Source: Bacteroidaceae bacterium (GTDB lineage: Bacteria; Bacteroidota; Bacteroidia; Bacteroidales; Barnesiellaceae_A). Taken from it: 64,000 bases of DNA. The notes under the pieces were generated by a model. That model searched no databases. It was given only the letters and a program-made list of their open reading frames with translations, and had not been told where the DNA came from. A program made the position numbers and the translations under genes. Each line of letters begins with the position of its first letter. The first letter of the stretch is position 1. The stretch covers positions 96,780-160,779 of the forward strand of contig JAFQRE010000045.1 in the NCBI GenBank assembly GCA_017410245.1, in the 5' to 3' direction. Shown here in pieces: positions 1 to 10,500 of this stretch.

Positions 1-2
1 CC

Positions 3-1466
3 AAAGAGATAGCCTCTCAGAAAAATGCCTACACACAACAATTTTGGATATACACCAATATAGGTATCAACTATGCCGAACTGATGGATTACAGTACCGC
101 ACTCGAAAACTTCTCTATCGCATACAAGATAGCAACCAACCATCTTGACAAACGACATGAATTGAGCATTACCAACAATATCGCCGGTGTATATATGCTC
201 GACAAAAAAACCGAGCAAGCATTAGAACAATACAAGATAGCATACAACGCAGCCTTAGATAGCAAAGACAGCTTGTTTATAGGAGGTTGCGCCATGAATA
301 TAGCCAATGCATCTATGAGCATAGACAACCTCAAACAGACAGCCGAGTATATTGCTATTGCCGAAGAGATGTTTATCAATTACCACGAAGAGAGGCTCAA
401 CCTGCAAGTACACAAAGCCAATCTACTGCGCAAAAGCAACAAGCACGAAGAGGCATACCAAATGGCCTTGCAAGTCATCAACGAAGCAATCAAGAACAAT
501 CTGCCCGCAATAGAGACAGCCGCCACGATAGTACTGTCACAAACAATGCTCGACATAAAAGACTACCGTACCGCCATCAAATATGCACAGCAGGCCCTAC
601 AGCTACCCATCAGCATCGAGGAGCGTAAAAAACTATACGAGGCCCTCTCCGATGCCTACTACCATACCGGTCGCTATCACAAAGCCATAGCATACAAAGA
701 CTCTATACTCAACATTACCGACTCCCTGGGCAATATACAACAAGAGCGACACTTTGAGAATGCCAATATACAGATAGAACTATTGCGAAGAGAAAATCAA
801 CTTGAGGAGTATCGCCTGCGCACTCATACCAGCTATGCCATGATGGGCATGGGTATTGTTGTTGCCATCATATTGACATGGGCCCTCATCAACCAAATAG
901 CAAAGAACCGACAAGAAAAAGAAATTGCCAGGCTCAACATCGAACATGAACAGCAACAACAACAGTTGCTCCGCAACAAACTCGACGAACAGCAAGCACA
1001 AGCGCTGCTCGAAGAAGAACGATACCGACACGAAATAGAACTACGCGACAAAGAGCTTATGTCGAAGGCCATGATGGTAGCCAACAGAAACAATACCGTA
1101 TCCAATATTATAGAGACTCTATCCAACTCGCAGTATATAAGAGAGAGCAACGATAGTCGTCTCAAACAAGCCATTGTTCAACTGCAAAGGTCTGTTGATG
1201 ACAATGAGGCGTGGCGCGATTTCTCGGCCTACTTCGAGCAACGCAACGATGCCTTTATTGCAGCCTTGCGCGACAAGCACCCCGAACTCACTGCCAACGA
1301 AATACGATTTCTTTCGCTTGTGTACATCAACCTTACTACCAAAGAGATTGCATCGCTACTGAGCATAACACCCGAATATTGCAAGAAGAAACGACAACAG
1401 ATAGCTCATAAAATGGGATTTGAAAATTCCAAAGCGCTTTATTCATATCTCATCACATTGGCTTAG
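3..1466 (+). CDS. TPR - transmembrane - HTH regulator (5' end missing)
   Basis: The frame is open to the left window edge (first whole codon at base 3), so the N-terminus is missing; the Met at 84 is internal. About 487 residues are visible. Counting from the Met at 84, residues 1-235 are TPR-like helical pairs, 248-270 form one hydrophobic transmembrane segment, 272-330 are a Glu/Gln-rich coiled coil, and 400-452 are a LuxR-like helix-turn-helix (LTANEIRFLSLV, then TTKEIASLL). Bacteroidota have many such membrane-anchored TPR regulators, in which the TPR part is thought to sense a periplasmic or protein signal and the cytoplasmic HTH to bind DNA. No target can be named. A rho-independent terminator follows, so the cargo gene at 1669 is probably transcribed separately. 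Confidence 0.8.
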   Translation, partial: KEIASQKNAYTQQFWIYTNIGINYAELMDYSTALENFSIAYKIATNHLDKRHELSITNNIAGVYMLDKKTEQALEQYKIAYNAALDSKDSLFIGGCAMNIANASMSIDNLKQTAEYIAIAEEMFINYHEERLNLQVHKANLLRKSNKHEEAYQMALQVINEAIKNNLPAIETAATIVLSQTMLDIKDYRTAIKYAQQALQLPISIEERKKLYEALSDAYYHTGRYHKAIAYKDSILNITDSLGNIQQERHFENANIQIELLRRENQLEEYRLRTHTSYAMMGMGIVVAIILTWALINQIAKNRQEKEIARLNIEHEQQQQQLLRNKLDEQQAQALLEEERYRHEIELRDKELMSKAMMVANRNNTVSNIIETLSNSQYIRESNDSRLKQAIVQLQRSVDDNEAWRDFSAYFEQRNDAFIAALRDKHPELTANEIRFLSLVYINLTTKEIASLLSITPEYCKKKRQQIAHKMGFENSKALYSYLITLA

Positions 1467-1502
1467 CCGTTTATTGCCAAAAGGGATATGTTTTTTGCAT
1501 AA

Positions 1503-1540
1503 ACCTCGATATGATGCTTATATCGGGGTTTTATTTTTAT
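1503..1540 (+). terminator. Rho-independent terminator of the TPR/HTH gene
   Basis: A 10-bp stem (1503-1512 with 1520-1529, one G-T pair) has a 7-nt loop and is followed by a T-rich tract (1530-1540). It lies 37 nt after the stop codon. Confidence 0.75.
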
Positions 1541-1569
1541 ATATATCCCCTTTTTATCCCCCATCATAG

Positions 1570-1600
1570 TTGCATTTACGAGATAATATTCATAAACTTG
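1570..1600 (+). promoter_or_regulatory. Bacteroidota-type promoter for the T9SS cargo cluster
   Basis: TTG at 1570-1572, a 20-nt spacer and TAAACTTG at 1593-1600 approximate the Bacteroidota consensus TTTG - about 20 nt - TAnnTTTG, with one mismatch in the -7 box. It would leave a leader of about 60 nt before the ATG at 1669. Confidence 0.5.
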
Positions 1601-1668
1601 CAAAGGAATTAGGCTCGCAACAGCATTAGTTAAGAAAAATAATATAAACCCCATAATATCTTAAAGCC

Positions 1669-4200
1669 ATGAAAAGAGCATTACTTCTAATGTCACTACT
1701 CTGTGCAATTATCTGCGGACACTCACAATCGACAGTAGGAACAGCACTCCCCTTGCAGGAAGGCCACAACACCTACACATTTGAAAACGCAACAAGTGAT
1801 CAACAAAATGTGTATTACACATACACAGCACCCGAAGGTCAGGGTAAATTGGTGTCATTTACAAGAGAAAACACAAGCCTCAATAGCCAAATGTCGCTCG
1901 ATGGCACTTATGAAACCAACATTCAGGGCATATACTCCAGCGACTATAATACAATAACATACCCCGTAAAACCCGGACAAACAGTTATCCTATCAGTTTA
2001 TGGTTACAACCTGAGCACCATCGAATTTACCATTGCAATAACCGATGCCGATGTTGATGGAGGTGCTACTTGCGACGATGCCATTGTACTGAGCGAAACA
2101 GAAGCATTCATGTCATCATACTATGACCGCAATACCTATAACCTCAATCCGACATACCTCACATACACTTGCCCCGAAGATGGTCTGTTGGAAGTATATT
2201 TCAGCGGAAGCATATCATCGTGCACTGTACGATTGGGGTGCGATGCAACTGAAACCGAAAATATGACCATCAACAATACCCCCAATGGTTATGTGGGCAA
2301 ATGTCAGGTGTCGGCTCAAAACACCTATATATTTGAAGTATACACCTACTCAAGTGTCATGGTATCGGCCACACTTACCCACCCTACAGAGGGTGCATCA
2401 TGCGACATGCCTTTTGAAGGAGCTTCAACCAACACCCTACCCAAAGAGAATGGCAAGTATTGGTATGCATACACAAGCACCCAGAATGGTTTCATGACCA
2501 TCACATCGGAAAACAGCCTTGCCGGAGGTACATTGTCGGTATGGTCGTCATGCTATGCCTACTCTCCCGATGCTACCATAGATGGATACTTTGCGTTACG
2601 CACCCGCGTGTACGAAAACTATACATACTATATTTGTGTCGAGAAGAACGAAGCAACCACCGAAGAAGAGAGCTTCAATATAGTCATAGAGAATGAGCAA
2701 GCCGGTGATACTCAATACAATCCCATAGAAATTACCGAAAATACAGAGTATCAATTACCCGCATTCAACGGAACATACTACTATCAAATAACAGTACCCG
2801 AAGGCGACAGTCGCTTCTTGGTGGTTGATGCAACACAAAGCAATATATATAATAGCAATACACAAGTAAGCATTCACTCGGAATACGATACATACAACTC
2901 ACTTGGCACAGGCAACAACCAAGCTAAAGCCGAGGTAAACGGAGGCGAAAAATACATTATCAAGTGGGTTTGCAACGAAGGCCTTAATGCCATTAAATTT
3001 ACAGTTTCCTACCAAGAGATTGCACAAGGTACATCGTGCAACAATCCGCTCAATGCAGTAGCAGGTTACAATGATTTGGGCGGAGCCAACGAGCTTTATT
3101 ACACCTATACAGCCACACAAACAGGTTGGTTAGTAATAGATACCGACATCAACATCGAGGTTTCGTTCTTGCGCGGTTGCAGCAGCTATAGCGGTACATA
3201 TAATGCAACCAAGATAGCCCAAATAACCAAAACAGAGTTGATGGAAGGCGAGACATGCATTATCAAGTTTACCAATGTCGAAGGGGAAACCTCATTCATA
3301 CTCACCGAGGAGGAATATAAAGAGGGTGAATCGTGCGAGAAAGCCATTGAAATAACATTGGGAGACAACGCACTACCCCAAAGTGCCGGTAGCAATTGGT
3401 ATAAATTCATAGCCCAACAAGATGGGAAAATAACTATCAGTTCCGACATCATCTACGAACAATCGGAAGACTACTCTCGCTCATCGGCAGTGAAAGTACT
3501 TACCAACTGCGACGAGTATGGCAACAATATAATACAAAGTAACGCCGACGGAACCACCTTCAAAGGCGAGTTTGTTGTTGCCGAGGGTGATGTGTTATAT
3601 ATCAATGTAGTCACTATATCGGCACAAGAGAACAAGACTTTATCACTGGCCATACGCGAATTGGAGCCCGGCGAATCTTGTAGTACTCCCATATACATTA
3701 CCACCGGAGAGCTGACATTACCAATCGCAGCACGCAACACCCCCGTATGGTACTCTATCATACTCGAGCCCGGCGAGTTCTCTGTCAAGTCAGACAACTA
3801 TAACTACTTCAGCATGTACCTTTACGACAGTTGCGAAGCTGATACATACATGGCCGCTTCGGAATATGATGGCAGCATATCGGGTTATTCGCTCAAGTTC
3901 AACATCACCGAGACAAATGAGTACTACTTGAAACTCGACGGAACATACAATGAAATAACCGTCAAAATAGAGGGATACCAATCTGCTATAGAGCAAATAA
4001 AAGAGGTGTCCACAACACAAGTCATGGGCAACAACATTGTTGTTACTACCCCCAACACCCGTACCAATGTTATCATCAGTGATATAGCCGGTAAAGTTGT
4101 TGCAGCACAAGCCGTTTACGACCAAGCCTCTTTCACTGTAGAGCAAGGTATATATATCGTGAAAGTTGGAGAAGAAGTTACAAAAGTTGCTATAAGATAG
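1669..4200 (+). CDS. T9SS cargo built of about seven PPC-like beta-sandwich repeats
   Basis: Secreted protein of 843 residues. Residues 1-20 are a signal peptide. The body is a chain of about seven related segments of 100-130 residues. Most open with a G-x-(S/T)-C-x(3)-(P/A) turn (GASCDMPFE, GTSCNNPLN, GESCEKAIE, GESCSTPIY), followed by a Y/W-Y-x-(Y/F) strand. This resembles bacterial pre-peptidase C-terminal (PPC) domains. Residues from about 770 form a type A T9SS sorting domain ending VTKVAIR, which should target the protein through the T9SS to the cell surface. No catalytic motif is visible, so it may be an adhesin, a glycan binder or a partner of the peptidase that follows. It is the first gene of a same-strand group with the two genes downstream. 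Confidence 0.8.
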   Translation: MKRALLLMSLLCAIICGHSQSTVGTALPLQEGHNTYTFENATSDQQNVYYTYTAPEGQGKLVSFTRENTSLNSQMSLDGTYETNIQGIYSSDYNTITYPVKPGQTVILSVYGYNLSTIEFTIAITDADVDGGATCDDAIVLSETEAFMSSYYDRNTYNLNPTYLTYTCPEDGLLEVYFSGSISSCTVRLGCDATETENMTINNTPNGYVGKCQVSAQNTYIFEVYTYSSVMVSATLTHPTEGASCDMPFEGASTNTLPKENGKYWYAYTSTQNGFMTITSENSLAGGTLSVWSSCYAYSPDATIDGYFALRTRVYENYTYYICVEKNEATTEEESFNIVIENEQAGDTQYNPIEITENTEYQLPAFNGTYYYQITVPEGDSRFLVVDATQSNIYNSNTQVSIHSEYDTYNSLGTGNNQAKAEVNGGEKYIIKWVCNEGLNAIKFTVSYQEIAQGTSCNNPLNAVAGYNDLGGANELYYTYTATQTGWLVIDTDINIEVSFLRGCSSYSGTYNATKIAQITKTELMEGETCIIKFTNVEGETSFILTEEEYKEGESCEKAIEITLGDNALPQSAGSNWYKFIAQQDGKITISSDIIYEQSEDYSRSSAVKVLTNCDEYGNNIIQSNADGTTFKGEFVVAEGDVLYINVVTISAQENKTLSLAIRELEPGESCSTPIYITTGELTLPIAARNTPVWYSIILEPGEFSVKSDNYNYFSMYLYDSCEADTYMAASEYDGSISGYSLKFNITETNEYYLKLDGTYNEITVKIEGYQSAIEQIKEVSTTQVMGNNIVVTTPNTRTNVIISDIAGKVVAAQAVYDQASFTVEQGIYIVKVGEEVTKVAIR

Positions 4201-4215
4201 TCTTAAAAACACAAC

Positions 4216-4253
4216 GAGTCAAATGCAAGTGTTACCATATTTGCATTTGACTC
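4216..4253 (+). terminator. Perfect 13-bp hairpin between T9SS cargo genes
   Basis: A perfect 13-bp inverted repeat (4216-4228 with 4241-4253) has a 12-nt loop and starts 15 nt after the stop. No T-tract follows, so it may stabilise the upstream message or attenuate read-through rather than terminate fully. Confidence 0.5.
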
Positions 4254-4287
4254 TCTCCTATATCAATCATCTTTAATACTGACATTT

Positions 4288-7200
4288 ATGAACACGATAA
4301 TACGAAAAGCCATATTATGTGTAGTACTATCGCTGTGTTTCACACCTATGGCACGTGCCATTATGGCCAACCCCAATCCCATCACCATTACCCAACCCGA
4401 TGGAACACAACTAACAATACGCATACATGGCGATGAAAGTTTTCACTACATCACAACCATCGATGGATATCTAATAAAGAGAGACAACAATGGTTACTTC
4501 AGGTATTTCGATTTTGAGAACAACCAACTGGTAGCACAAAAAGCAACCAATCCTCAAGCTCGCTCCGAGCAAGAGAGCACACTACTTGCGCAAATGTTAC
4601 CCGCCAAGAAGTTGTTGCCTGAGATGATACAAATCAACCAACCTACCAAGAAGCAACCTCGAGTTACCATACCTCAAACGACCAAAAGCGTTCACAACCG
4701 TATGCCAAGCTCGGCTCAAAACGACAATGAGAGCCAATATCTTGTTATTTTGGTTGGTTTCAGCGACCGTCCATTTACGTTTACCAATCACGACTTCGAC
4801 ATCTGGCTTAACGAAGCCGGATACTCGGTTGATGGTGGTACCGGCAGTGTAAAAGACTACTACCGCGACAACTCTATGGGACAATTTGTACCCAACTTTA
4901 CTGTCCTGGGCCCTTACACACTGCCCTACACACAACTTTACTATGCAGGCAATGACGAAGATACCGGCGAAGATGCCAATCCTCGTGCCATGATTGTAGA
5001 TGCTTGTAATATTGCCAAAGAAAACAACCCCAATCTCGACTTCTCAATTTTCGATAACAATAACGATGGTTACATGGACAATGTAAACATTGTCTATGCC
5101 GGTTATAGCGAAGCAAGTACCGGCAACGGTGATGACATGTGGCCTCATAGTTGGACTCTCGATGAGTTCTCACTCACCATCGATGGTACTATTATCGATG
5201 CCTATGGTTGCTCGGCCGAGTTTGTTGGAGCTTCGGGTGAGAAGATGGACGGAATTGGAACATTCACACACGAATTTGGACACGTACTCGGTCTGAAGGA
5301 TATGTATGACACCGACGAATATACCGATGGCTACGGACTCGATCCCGGTGATTACTCAATCTTTGCCTCGGGCAGCTACAATAACGAGAGCCGCACACCA
5401 CCCTGTCTGATGGCCTTTGAACGCATGCAGATGGGTTGGTGTACACCTGTCGAACTCAACGAGGCAGCCGACCTTTCGTTACAACCCATCAGCAACAACG
5501 TGGCATACTATATCAACGCTCAGCCCAACCGTCCCGAAGGTACAGGTCATGAGTGGTTTATACTCGAAAATCGTCAAAAAGAGGGCTGGGACGCATATCT
5601 TCCGGCTCATGGTTTGCTCATTTACCACTACGACTATACCGATGAAATGGTTGAGAAATATTGGTCGGTAAATGGGCCCAACAACAACAGCAAGCATCGT
5701 TGTATGTACATCAAGCCAGCCGATGGCATAGACGATAGCAACACCCGCAATGGAGATACTTATCCGGGACGCTCGGGTAATACTCAATTTACCGACGACT
5801 CTACCCCCAACGCCTTGAGCTGGGCAGGAGAGAAAACCGAGACACCTATCACCAACATTCGCGAAGAAAATGGCATTATATACTTCCAGGTAAAAGGTGG
5901 TATCGAGAATATGCCCATCATACGCACCGAGAAACCACGCAACATACGTGACACATCGGTCGAACTTGAGGCCACTGTTATAAATCACACACTTCCTATC
6001 ATTGAGATGGGTTTCTGTTGGGATACACAACAAGACCCCAACATGGCTACATCACCCCAGCAAATAGTACCACAAGACAATACTATCACAGCTACAATTA
6101 CCGGCCTTACGCCAGGTACTCAATACTATGTACGTGCCTTTATGCGTCTCGAAGATAAGAGTACGGTGTATGGTGCCGCAATACCCATCAAGACCGAGTG
6201 TGAAGTTGCCGAAGCTCCCTACATTGGCGACTTTACTGCATGGACCGACGGCGAGCCCGATTGTTGGAAGATTGTCGATAACAATTGCGATGGAACAACA
6301 TGGGTATTTGATAAAGAGATGCAAGGATTGCTCTATCAGTTTGACTATTGGAACGATGCCGACGACTGGGTTATATCGACCCGTATGCGCGTTCCCGAAA
6401 ATGGTCACTTATATTTTGTACGCGGTGTTATTGAGCAGACTACAGTAGAGAATTTAGATGTATATGTATCTACCCAATCGCGCGAGATAGAGGACTTCCA
6501 CCTTGTCAAGCAATTCTCCTTTGCCGATAACTTTGGCTACCAAATACCCGAAGAAGTTGATCTCAGTGCCTACGCCGGACAAGAAATCTACGTAGCTTTT
6601 GTTTGCACTTCTGAGAAGTTACAATCGAGCTTGTGGATATGGCAAATCTACCTGGCAAGCAAACTGGGCACTCCCGAGTTTACACAGTTTGAGTTGATAG
6701 ACAAGTCACTTGAAGTAGCATGGACTCCTATTGATGGTGCGGCAAGATACCATCTCGAATTTTATGAAGTGACCGATGAGGTTTACAATACGGCATTCTT
6801 CTACCCCTCTACCGAGTGGGATAGAGTAGAAGGAGATGTAGAATTGGCGTCGGGCTCTTTATTCTTCACAGGCAACGGCATGGTCGAGACACGAGCCTTC
6901 CCCGATGGCATCACCGACTTGCTATTCATGATATACTCTTCGGGTCCTAACGGAACAAGTACCCTCACCATAGAGGGAACCGAAGACGGTACTACCTGGG
7001 AACAAATAGGCCCTGCGTCCAACATGGCCGAATATAATGCCACCGGTACAGAAGTGATACTGAGCGACTATCTTGTTGACAGACAATTCCAGAAGTTGCG
7101 ATTTACTTGCAACCATGGCGGACGAAATATTCGTATTCGATATATGGCTGTAGGCTACAACGACGGATATGTGTGGGAACTACTCAGTTCGGGCGCTGTA

Positions 7201-7581
7201 TATGACACCAAGATAAGCATTACCGAGACCTACCAAGACGAGTTTAAGTCGGGTAAGACATACGCTGTGTGTGTATATGCAGGCGACGGCATATTGTACT
7301 ACGACGCATCAACTCCTGCCTTCTATAGCTACGACAACAGTGTAAGCCATATCACCAATGAACGCACACAGGTATATGCCGAAAATGGCACTATACACAT
7401 CGGTGGCATTACATCTCCGGCACATATTGTATGTAGCACTCCCGATGGTATAGTTCTTGCCAACACTCATATAGTTGGAGGACAAGAATACACCTTCCAT
7501 ATCAACAACTATCAAGGCATTGTTATTGTCAGCATCGACAGCAACAACGAAAGTCATGTTTCTAAACTGATTGTGAAATAA
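4288..7581 (+). CDS. M6-family metalloprotease with T9SS sorting domain
   Basis: Secreted zinc protease of the M6 (immune inhibitor A-like) family, 1097 residues. Residues 1-24 are a signal peptide. The protease domain covers about 130-460 and contains HEFGHVLGLKD at 328-338: His328 and His332 bind zinc and Glu329 is the catalytic base. A fibronectin III-like segment follows (about 541-640), then a cleaved-adhesin/MAM-like beta-sandwich (about 650-790), a second sandwich region, and a C-terminal T9SS sorting domain ending VSKLIVK. The natural substrate cannot be read from the sequence; extracellular protein degradation at the cell surface is likely. The gene begins 87 nt after the PPC-repeat gene and ends 16 nt before the adhesin gene, so at least the last two should be cotranscribed. 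Confidence 0.9.
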   Translation: MNTIIRKAILCVVLSLCFTPMARAIMANPNPITITQPDGTQLTIRIHGDESFHYITTIDGYLIKRDNNGYFRYFDFENNQLVAQKATNPQARSEQESTLLAQMLPAKKLLPEMIQINQPTKKQPRVTIPQTTKSVHNRMPSSAQNDNESQYLVILVGFSDRPFTFTNHDFDIWLNEAGYSVDGGTGSVKDYYRDNSMGQFVPNFTVLGPYTLPYTQLYYAGNDEDTGEDANPRAMIVDACNIAKENNPNLDFSIFDNNNDGYMDNVNIVYAGYSEASTGNGDDMWPHSWTLDEFSLTIDGTIIDAYGCSAEFVGASGEKMDGIGTFTHEFGHVLGLKDMYDTDEYTDGYGLDPGDYSIFASGSYNNESRTPPCLMAFERMQMGWCTPVELNEAADLSLQPISNNVAYYINAQPNRPEGTGHEWFILENRQKEGWDAYLPAHGLLIYHYDYTDEMVEKYWSVNGPNNNSKHRCMYIKPADGIDDSNTRNGDTYPGRSGNTQFTDDSTPNALSWAGEKTETPITNIREENGIIYFQVKGGIENMPIIRTEKPRNIRDTSVELEATVINHTLPIIEMGFCWDTQQDPNMATSPQQIVPQDNTITATITGLTPGTQYYVRAFMRLEDKSTVYGAAIPIKTECEVAEAPYIGDFTAWTDGEPDCWKIVDNNCDGTTWVFDKEMQGLLYQFDYWNDADDWVISTRMRVPENGHLYFVRGVIEQTTVENLDVYVSTQSREIEDFHLVKQFSFADNFGYQIPEEVDLSAYAGQEIYVAFVCTSEKLQSSLWIWQIYLASKLGTPEFTQFELIDKSLEVAWTPIDGAARYHLEFYEVTDEVYNTAFFYPSTEWDRVEGDVELASGSLFFTGNGMVETRAFPDGITDLLFMIYSSGPNGTSTLTIEGTEDGTTWEQIGPASNMAEYNATGTEVILSDYLVDRQFQKLRFTCNHGGRNIRIRYMAVGYNDGYVWELLSSGAVYDTKISITETYQDEFKSGKTYAVCVYAGDGILYYDASTPAFYSYDNSVSHITNERTQVYAENGTIHIGGITSPAHIVCSTPDGIVLANTHIVGGQEYTFHINNYQGIVIVSIDSNNESHVSKLIVK

Positions 7582-7597
7582 CCTATACCTACGCATT

Positions 7598-10500
7598 ATG
7601 AAACACACCCAATATATACTTCCTCTTGTCACTATTGTTGCAGGTTGCCTCTTGTATGCCTATGCCGATAGTAACAATGAGTCGATAAAGATAAGACCCC
7701 AACAACCTCTACAACCCTATACCGAGTACGCCACCCCGGCAGTGACACAACGTTTAACAGCGGCCGAAGATGGCGCACCCTATGGCTTGCACCTTGTTGG
7801 TATCGACAACAAAGATGTAACACTGAGATGGAACAATCCCGAAGCTACCAACGGCTACTTTGACGACTTTGAGGGTCACCCCGACTTTGCCATCAACTCA
7901 CCCGGTAATATCGGTTGGAGCTACCTCGACATGGATAACGAGAACACCTATACATGGACAGCTACCTCGTTCCCCTCTCAGGGTCAAAAGATGGCATACG
8001 TCATCATGAACCCGGCCACTACCACTCCATCAATAGCCGATTGGCCCGCATATCAACCTTTCTCGGGCACTAAGATGCTTGTAGCTTTCACTGTAGATGG
8101 TGGCAACAACGACTTTATCATTTCTCCCGAACTCAACTTCGATGAAAACTTCCAAGTTAGTTTTCGTGCCAAGAGTTACACCGACAGCTACGGATTGGAA
8201 CGTGTGAAAGTAGGTTACTCTACAACCGGCAAGCAAGCTTCAAACTTTACATTTGTAAATGAAGGCGAGTATGACGAAGTTCCTACCGATTGGACATTAT
8301 TCAAGTACGAGATACCCAAAGAGGCCAAGTATGTGACAGTCAATTGTGTATCGAAAGAGGCATTTATGCTACTCATCGACGACCTCTTTGTGGGAACCAA
8401 TCGTGTACGTCCGCAAGCTCCTGCCAAAGTGCATCTCGAAGGTTTCAACCTATATCGTAACGATGTGAAGGTCAATGAAGAGCTCATTACCAATGTCTTC
8501 TATACCGATGTAGTACCAACTTACGACAATTACCAATACACCATCAGCGCCGTATATAGCGATGGCAGCGAGGTGAAACAAACCGAGACACTCGATGTTA
8601 TTGTCCCCGACATTCGATTACTACCTTTTGAAGACAACTTCGACAACAACCGCATTGAAGAAGATAAATGGAGCACCCCCGATGACGAACAAGGAAATCC
8701 ATCAAAATGGACAAGTTCGTACCACCCATACGGCTTGGTTGATTACTCGGCTCAATATGTGTATTCGTCACTCAAAGACTATTCTCAATCTCTCGTTTCG
8801 ACCGAAATGAGAACATTAGACACAGAGAATACCTACTTGCGCTTCAACCTACGACACGTCAACTACAACAATGAAGTTGGCGACACCTTGGCAGTAGAAA
8901 TATCATGCGACAACCAACAAACATGGAGTCGCATTGCAGCGTTTGGCAACGACGAAATGACCTTTGATTGGAGGGTTGAGCAATACAATCTCAAAGAGTT
9001 TCTCACCAACGAACTATTCTACATTCGCTATCGCGCATTTGGAAAAGATGCCTACTATATCGACTATTGGTATGTAGATGATGTGAAAGTGTGGTGTCCG
9101 CAATGGACTTCGGCTCAACTCAACGTACAATCTCAAGGTTCACCGATTGCCAATTGCATGGTAAGACTCACCTCCAATCATGGAGCTATCGTCAATGCCA
9201 CTACCGACAACAATGGTGTTATATCATTACCCCAGATCGAGAAGGGCACATACACCATCGACATTGCAATGCGAGGATACAACCCCTACACTGCCACATG
9301 GGAAATAACAAACGACCAGGATAACAACTTCACTGCCCATATTACACGTCCCACACTGCAAGTAAGTTCTTCTACTATCGAGACCAGCTTGCGAATAGAA
9401 GAGAAAGCGACACAAACTATTACTCTTACCAATACAGGTGATGGCGAGTTGAAGTGGAACCTTATACCCGAAACTCCTGCCGGTAAAGGCAACGATAGTG
9501 AAGCATGGACAATTCAGAACGAATTTGACACATCGGGCGACCTGCAAACATCGGTAGCCTTCGATGGCGAGTATTTCTACACTACATCTACATTCTATTT
9601 GGGCAAATTCTTCAAATACGACCGTGAAGGTAACTTCATCGAGGAGTTTTCTATACCCGGCATGTACTACATGTTGTATGACTTGGCTTTCGATGGCACA
9701 TACTTCTATGGTAGCGACTATAGTAATGTATTGTTCTGCCTCGACTTTCGCAACAAGCGTTTGGTAAAAGAGGTTACTGTTGCTACCGAGCCCGACCTGA
9801 AAATAACACACTGTAGCTACGACACTCGCAACGACCAGTTCTGGGTAGGTAGCTTCAACTCTATTGGTCGTATCGACCGCGAGGGTAATGTTACAGTCAA
9901 TTTCCGCTACATCTCTTCAACACAAGATATAGGTGCATTCGGTTCGGCTTTTGATAATGTTACTCCCGGCGGACCATACCTATGGTTTAGCAACGAAGAG
10001 ATCGCCGGAACCAACCAGATAGACCAGCTGCAAATCATACAATACAACCTCAACACACGCAGTCTCACGCCTATCATGCACATGATAGATGACTTGTCGG
10101 GCTATAAAGTAGGTACTATTGAAGTTCCTAACTATATATGCGGTATTGAAGCTACAAGCAACTATATCGATGGAACTCTTTCATTGGTAGGTATCCTCAA
10201 GCAATCTCCTTCTCGACTCTTTGTTTATGAGTTGGCCAAAACGCAAGATTGGTTGAGTATAGAGCCCGAAGCCGGCGCGTTACAACCCGGACAATCGCAA
10301 GAGATAACCATAGGTTTTGATGCCCGCAATGCGGTTGTTGGAGAGACTTACAGCTCACCCGTAAAACTATTTACCGTGCCCCAACTCGATTGCAGCGACC
10401 TCACCATAAGCTACACTGCAACCGAGGCATCGGCAACACCTCGCCCCACAAACCTGAAAGCATCTATCGAGGGGAACTCGTCAGTGTCTCTTACATGGAG

